Origin: UBA4421 sp002704225 | Lineage (GTDB): Bacteria; Pseudomonadota; Gammaproteobacteria; Pseudomonadales; Azotimanducaceae | Length of the DNA: 64,000 bases | Direction: 5' to 3' | Assembly: GCA_902556425.1 (NCBI GenBank) | Contig: CACDWG010000003.1 | Span: forward strand, 1-64,000 | Part shown: positions 60,656-64,000 of the stretch, piece by piece | Position numbering within the stretch: position 1 is the stretch's first letter | How the letters are laid out: each line of letters starts with the position of its first letter | Notes under the pieces: model-generated | The model's database searches: none | What the model saw: only the letters and a program-made list of their open reading frames with translations | Told to the model about the DNA's origin: nothing | Program-made: the position numbers and the translations under genes

Positions 60656-61251
60656 TGGTGCTCAGTCGCACGAGCGGGCCTAAATTCCCGGGAATGGGTT
60701 TCACCTTGGTGGAGGTTCTTGTGGCCCTGTTGCTTTGCACGGTGCCGGTGGTGGCAGCCCAACGTCTGATGTTTCGTGCCGCGGATTCAGTGCGCTTCAC
60801 CACACAACAGGCCCTCGCCGAGAGGGTGGCCACGAATACCCTAAATCGGATTTATGCCTTTCACGTTGTTGGGCTGTGGCCCCAGGGCAGTGTGGCAGCA
60901 GGACAATGGCTGGATGCTTTGAATACGAACATCGCCTCAGACGATTTGGCCCAAAGCACGCTAAGTTGCATGAACCGGTGGTGTTCGGTGGATCAATGGG
61001 CGGCCCACGAGGCGGGTGCCTTGGGTTGCGCGCTGAAGGCGGATTGGGCGGCGGGGCTTTGTGCAAACATTGCCCAAACCCCGACGGATATCCAAGACCG
61101 GATTGAGCGGCCTCAAGTGCCACGTTTTCAGGCCTCGCTTGCCGCCAATCGCTCCTTGGGCGTTCAGGTTCGCCTCGCCACCCCCTCAATAAGCGATGTT
61201 AGCCTGCGTTACTCAGTGCCTCGATTTGTCCCTCTAGGGTGTGCAGCGTAG
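60655..61251 (+). CDS. PilV-like minor prepilin
   Basis: A 198-residue protein with a prepilin leader ending PGMG|FTLVEVLVALLLCTVP, including Glu5, and a Cys-containing globular part (CMNRWCSVDQ, CALKADWAAGLC). The order and features recall the minor pilin PilV/GspI. The last 53 bases overlap, in the opposite direction, the 3' end of valS. Likely co-translated with the preceding pilin through the TGATG junction. Confidence 0.82.
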   Translation: MVLSRTSGPKFPGMGFTLVEVLVALLLCTVPVVAAQRLMFRAADSVRFTTQQALAERVATNTLNRIYAFHVVGLWPQGSVAAGQWLDALNTNIASDDLAQSTLSCMNRWCSVDQWAAHEAGALGCALKADWAAGLCANIAQTPTDIQDRIERPQVPRFQASLAANRSLGVQVRLATPSISDVSLRYSVPRFVPLGCAA

Positions 61252-63988
61252 CCCGCAGTTCGTCCGCTCGGGTGCGTTCCTTAGCCACTACGGCTTCGGG
61301 TGCCTTGGCAACGAAGGCTTTGTTACCCAGTTTTTTCTCGATTTTCTCCAGCTCTTGCTGTGCCTTGCCCACTTCTTTGTTGATGCGAGCACGCTCGGCG
61401 TCTAAGTCAATCAGACCGGCTAAGGGCACCATGACCTTTAGGTCGCCGACCAAGCTCAGGGCATTGAGCGGCGGTTCGGTGTCGTCGGCGAGCCATTGGA
61501 TCGACGTGACATTCGCCAGCCGCGCCAGCATGTTTTCAGCTTGCTCGGCATTGCTGCGGTCGGCGGTGTCTCCGCCCTGAAGCAGCAACGGTATCTCTTG
61601 GCTGGGTTTAATGTTCGCTTCGCCGCGAATGGTACGAATGCCGGTAATGACGGACTTGAGCCATTCGATCTGCGCCTCGGCAGAGTCGTTGGCGGGCATG
61701 TCGTCCGGGAGAGGATAGGTTTGCAGCATGATGCTGGCGGCGTCATCATTGCTGAGCAGTCCCAGCCGGTCTGCTACCTGCTGCCACAGGGTTTCGGTAA
61801 TAAACGGCATCACCGGGTGGGCTGCACGCAGGAGCACCTCCAATACCTGCAGCAGGGCTCGTTGGGTTCCCGCTCGCGCGGCGGGATCCGCCTCTTTGTT
61901 CCACAGTAGTGGTTTACTCAGTTCCAGATACCAGTCGCAGTATTCGTGCCAGGCAAATTCGTAAACCGTGTTGGCGTAGATATCGAACCGGTACGTGTCC
62001 AAGGCAAAGCGCGCATCGTTAATCATGCGATGGCATTTGCTCACAATCCACTGGTCTACGGCCCCCGGAGCCGGGGTGATCGAGAGATCGATGTCTTCGG
62101 TGTTCATCAGCACGAATTTCGAGGCGTTCCATAGCTTGTTGCAGAAGTTGCGATAGCCCTCGATTCGGTTGGTATCAAAGCGTACGTCGCGGCCCGTTGT
62201 AGCCAAGGCGGCAAAGGTAAAGCGCAGAGCATCAGTACCGTATGCGGCAATACCCTCGGGGAAGTCTTTGCGTGTTTGCTTCTCAATCCGCTTCGCCATC
62301 TTGGGTTGGGTCAGGTTGCTGGTGCGCTTGGCGACCAAGGACTCCAAGTCGATGCCATCGATGAAGTCCAAAGGATCGAGACCGTTGCCCTTGGTTTTCG
62401 ACATTTTCTGGCCTTCGGCATCCTTGATGAGGCCGTGGATGTACACCGTGTGGAACGGAATCTTGTCGGTAAAGTGCAGGGTCATCATGATCATTCGAGC
62501 GACCCAAAAGAAAATGATGTCATGTCCGGTGATCAGCGTATTGGTGGGCAAAAAGCGGGCCAGTTCCGGCGTTTCTTCTGGCCACCCTAGAGTGGCGAAG
62601 GGCCACAGTGCGGAAGAAAACCAAGTTTCCAGCACGTCATCGTCTTCGCTCAGCGCGATGTCATCGGCCAATCCGTATTTGTGTCGTGCCTTGGCCTCAT
62701 CCTCCGCCACATAGACGTTGCCTTGGTCGTCGTAAAACGCAGGAACCCGATGACCCCACCATTGTTGACGGCTGATGCACCAGTCCTTGAGGTCGCGCAT
62801 CCAAGCAAAATAGGTGTTTTCGTACTGCTTGGGTACAAATTGAATGTCGCCGTTTTCGACTGCCGCGATGGCGGGTTCGGCCAGCGGCCCAATTTTGACA
62901 AACCACTGGTCGGTTAACAGGGGCTCGATGATGGCATTGGAGCGATCGCCCCGAGGCACCATGAGCTTGTGATCCTTGATCTCGTTCAGCAAGCCCAAGG
63001 CATCCAGATCCGCGACAATTTGCTTGCGCGCCGCCATGCGATCCAAACCCTGATACGCCTCGGGTGCGGCGTCGTTAATGGCGGCTTCTGGGGTAAAGAT
63101 GTTGATCAGCGGCAGATCGTGGCGAGCGCCCATTTCGTTATCGTTAAAGTCGTGTGCCGGGGTGATTTTTACGCAGCCAGTACCGAATTCACGATCCACA
63201 TAGTCATCGGCAATCACAGGGATGGTTCGGCCGACCAGAGGTAGCACGATATGCTGCCCAACCAGGTGCGCGTAGCGTTCGTCTTCCGGGTGTACGGCGA
63301 CAGCCGTATCGCCCAGCATGGTTTCGGGTCGGGTTGTGGCGACGACCAAGTAATCCTTGCCGTCCAAGGTTTTCGCCCCATCTGCCAGTGGGTAGCGGAA
63401 GTGCCACAGGTAGCCCTGTTCTTCGTTGTTCTCTACTTCGAGGTCGGAAATCGCGGTGCCGAGGGCCGGGTCCCAGTTGACCAGCCGCTTGCCACGATAA
63501 ATCAGGCCTTCGTCGAACAGTCGTATAAATACCTGCTGCACGGCGGTGGCGTAGCCTTCGTCCATCGTGAATCGCTCTCGAGACCAGTCAATACTGGATC
63601 CCATGCGGCGGATTTGTTTTGAAATGGTGCCGCCGGATTCTTCCTTCCAAGCCCATACGCGATCGATGAACTTGTCTCGACCAAGACCGTGACGGTTCAG
63701 GTTTTCCTCTGCGAGTTGACGCTCCACCAGCATTTGAGTCGCTATGCCCGCGTGATCCGTACCCATTTGCCACAGCGCGCCAGCGCCTTGCATGCGCTGA
63801 TAGCGAATCAATGTGTCCATCAAGGTTTGGTTGAAGGCGTGTCCCATATGCAGGGTGCCGGTGACGTTGGGCGGTGGAATCAGGATGCAATAACCGTTAC
63901 CACTGTCGCTGGCTTTGAAAAAATCTGCCTTTTCCCAGTGCGCGTAAAGGCTCTGCTCAATGGCTTCCGGATTGAAGTTATTGTCCAT
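61199..63988 (-). CDS. valS: Valyl-tRNA synthetase
   Basis: Class I aminoacyl-tRNA synthetase for valine, with editing domain. It has 929 residues (E. coli 951). The HIGH box is PPPNVTGTLHMGHAFNQTL, the editing-domain region has VVATTRPETMLGDTAVAVHP, and the KMSKS loop is GQKMSKTKGNGLDPLDFIDG. The C-terminal coiled coil (LAGLIDLDAERARINKEVGK onward) is present. The start ATG is at 63986-63988, 12 bases before the window end, so its promoter and the usual upstream holC are outside. Its 3' end overlaps the PilV-like gene by 53 bases. Confidence 0.96.
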   Translation of the reverse strand: MDNNFNPEAIEQSLYAHWEKADFFKASDSGNGYCILIPPPNVTGTLHMGHAFNQTLMDTLIRYQRMQGAGALWQMGTDHAGIATQMLVERQLAEENLNRHGLGRDKFIDRVWAWKEESGGTISKQIRRMGSSIDWSRERFTMDEGYATAVQQVFIRLFDEGLIYRGKRLVNWDPALGTAISDLEVENNEEQGYLWHFRYPLADGAKTLDGKDYLVVATTRPETMLGDTAVAVHPEDERYAHLVGQHIVLPLVGRTIPVIADDYVDREFGTGCVKITPAHDFNDNEMGARHDLPLINIFTPEAAINDAAPEAYQGLDRMAARKQIVADLDALGLLNEIKDHKLMVPRGDRSNAIIEPLLTDQWFVKIGPLAEPAIAAVENGDIQFVPKQYENTYFAWMRDLKDWCISRQQWWGHRVPAFYDDQGNVYVAEDEAKARHKYGLADDIALSEDDDVLETWFSSALWPFATLGWPEETPELARFLPTNTLITGHDIIFFWVARMIMMTLHFTDKIPFHTVYIHGLIKDAEGQKMSKTKGNGLDPLDFIDGIDLESLVAKRTSNLTQPKMAKRIEKQTRKDFPEGIAAYGTDALRFTFAALATTGRDVRFDTNRIEGYRNFCNKLWNASKFVLMNTEDIDLSITPAPGAVDQWIVSKCHRMINDARFALDTYRFDIYANTVYEFAWHEYCDWYLELSKPLLWNKEADPAARAGTQRALLQVLEVLLRAAHPVMPFITETLWQQVADRLGLLSNDDAASIMLQTYPLPDDMPANDSAEAQIEWLKSVITGIRTIRGEANIKPSQEIPLLLQGGDTADRSNAEQAENMLARLANVTSIQWLADDTEPPLNALSLVGDLKVMVPLAGLIDLDAERARINKEVGKAQQELEKIEKKLGNKAFVAKAPEAVVAKERTRADELRATLHTLEGQIEALSNAG

Positions 63989-64000
63989 GGTGACTCTGAT

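Noticed and set aside
1..64000. tRNA genes, rRNA, CRISPR arrays, insertion sequences or prophage
   Set aside because: No tRNA T-loop/acceptor pattern, regularly spaced repeats, transposase or integrase was seen on reading both strands; a tRNA scan would settle the first.

Overview
The window reads as a chromosomal segment of a Gammaproteobacterium with moderately high GC. Several gene orders match, from memory, those of Pseudomonas and its marine relatives: ispB | rplU-rpmA-obgE-proB, rpsT | murJ-ribF-lspA-fkpB, bamD | rluD-pgeF, and ilvB-ilvH-ilvC-pssA-msrP-msrQ. A FabY-type initiating ketoacyl synthase also fits that group. I cannot name the genus. No rRNA, tRNA, CRISPR array, insertion sequence or prophage is visible, and almost every base belongs to a housekeeping or central-metabolism gene.

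Layout. 1-4.5 kb: a cut-off tesB thioesterase, then gloB-rarD-GST (overlapping genes), a SPOR-domain lipoprotein and an HNH nuclease. 4.5-16.2 kb: one unbroken minus-strand run of nine genes (GNAT-like protein, asnS, a two-gene ABC exporter, lipA, M17 aminopeptidase, hisI, cysS, an odd flavoprotein), most of them overlapping or nearly touching. 16.3-22.5 kb: flavodoxin-like protein, AhpD-like protein, a small membrane protein, an RNase J-like nuclease behind ispB, and a Baeyer-Villiger monooxygenase placed between ispB and rplU. 22.6-33.6 kb: the ribosomal-protein/Obg/ProB group, murJ-ribF-lspA-fkpB (without the usual ileS and ispH), a pseudopilin, bamD, rluD and pgeF. 33.9-43.6 kb: branched-chain amino acid synthesis (ilvBHC), pssA, the periplasmic methionine sulfoxide repair pair msrPQ, a HolD-like protein, rimI, prfC and a SirB1-like protein.

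43.6-52.3 kb is the most unusual part. FabY, an acetyl-CoA acetyltransferase and a MoaB-like protein lie on the minus strand. Divergent from them is a 1616-residue single-chain biotin carboxylase whose domains run carboxyltransferase-alpha, a long unrecognised middle, carboxyltransferase-beta, biotin carboxylase, biotin carrier. It could make malonyl-CoA (or another acyl-malonyl-CoA) in one polypeptide, next to the enzyme that consumes malonyl-ACP to start fatty acid synthesis. That functional link is inference.

52.4-64 kb: two tandem universal stress proteins with a 36-residue membrane peptide between them, a TauE/SafE-family permease divergent from a LysR regulator, hemH divergent from hisH-hisF, a quinone oxidoreductase, two pseudopilins, and valS, complete and ending 12 bases before the window edge. 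Short tandem repeats occur at 52307-52360 and 54651-54712. Operator-like dyads lie ahead of the monooxygenase, ilvB and the LysR gene.
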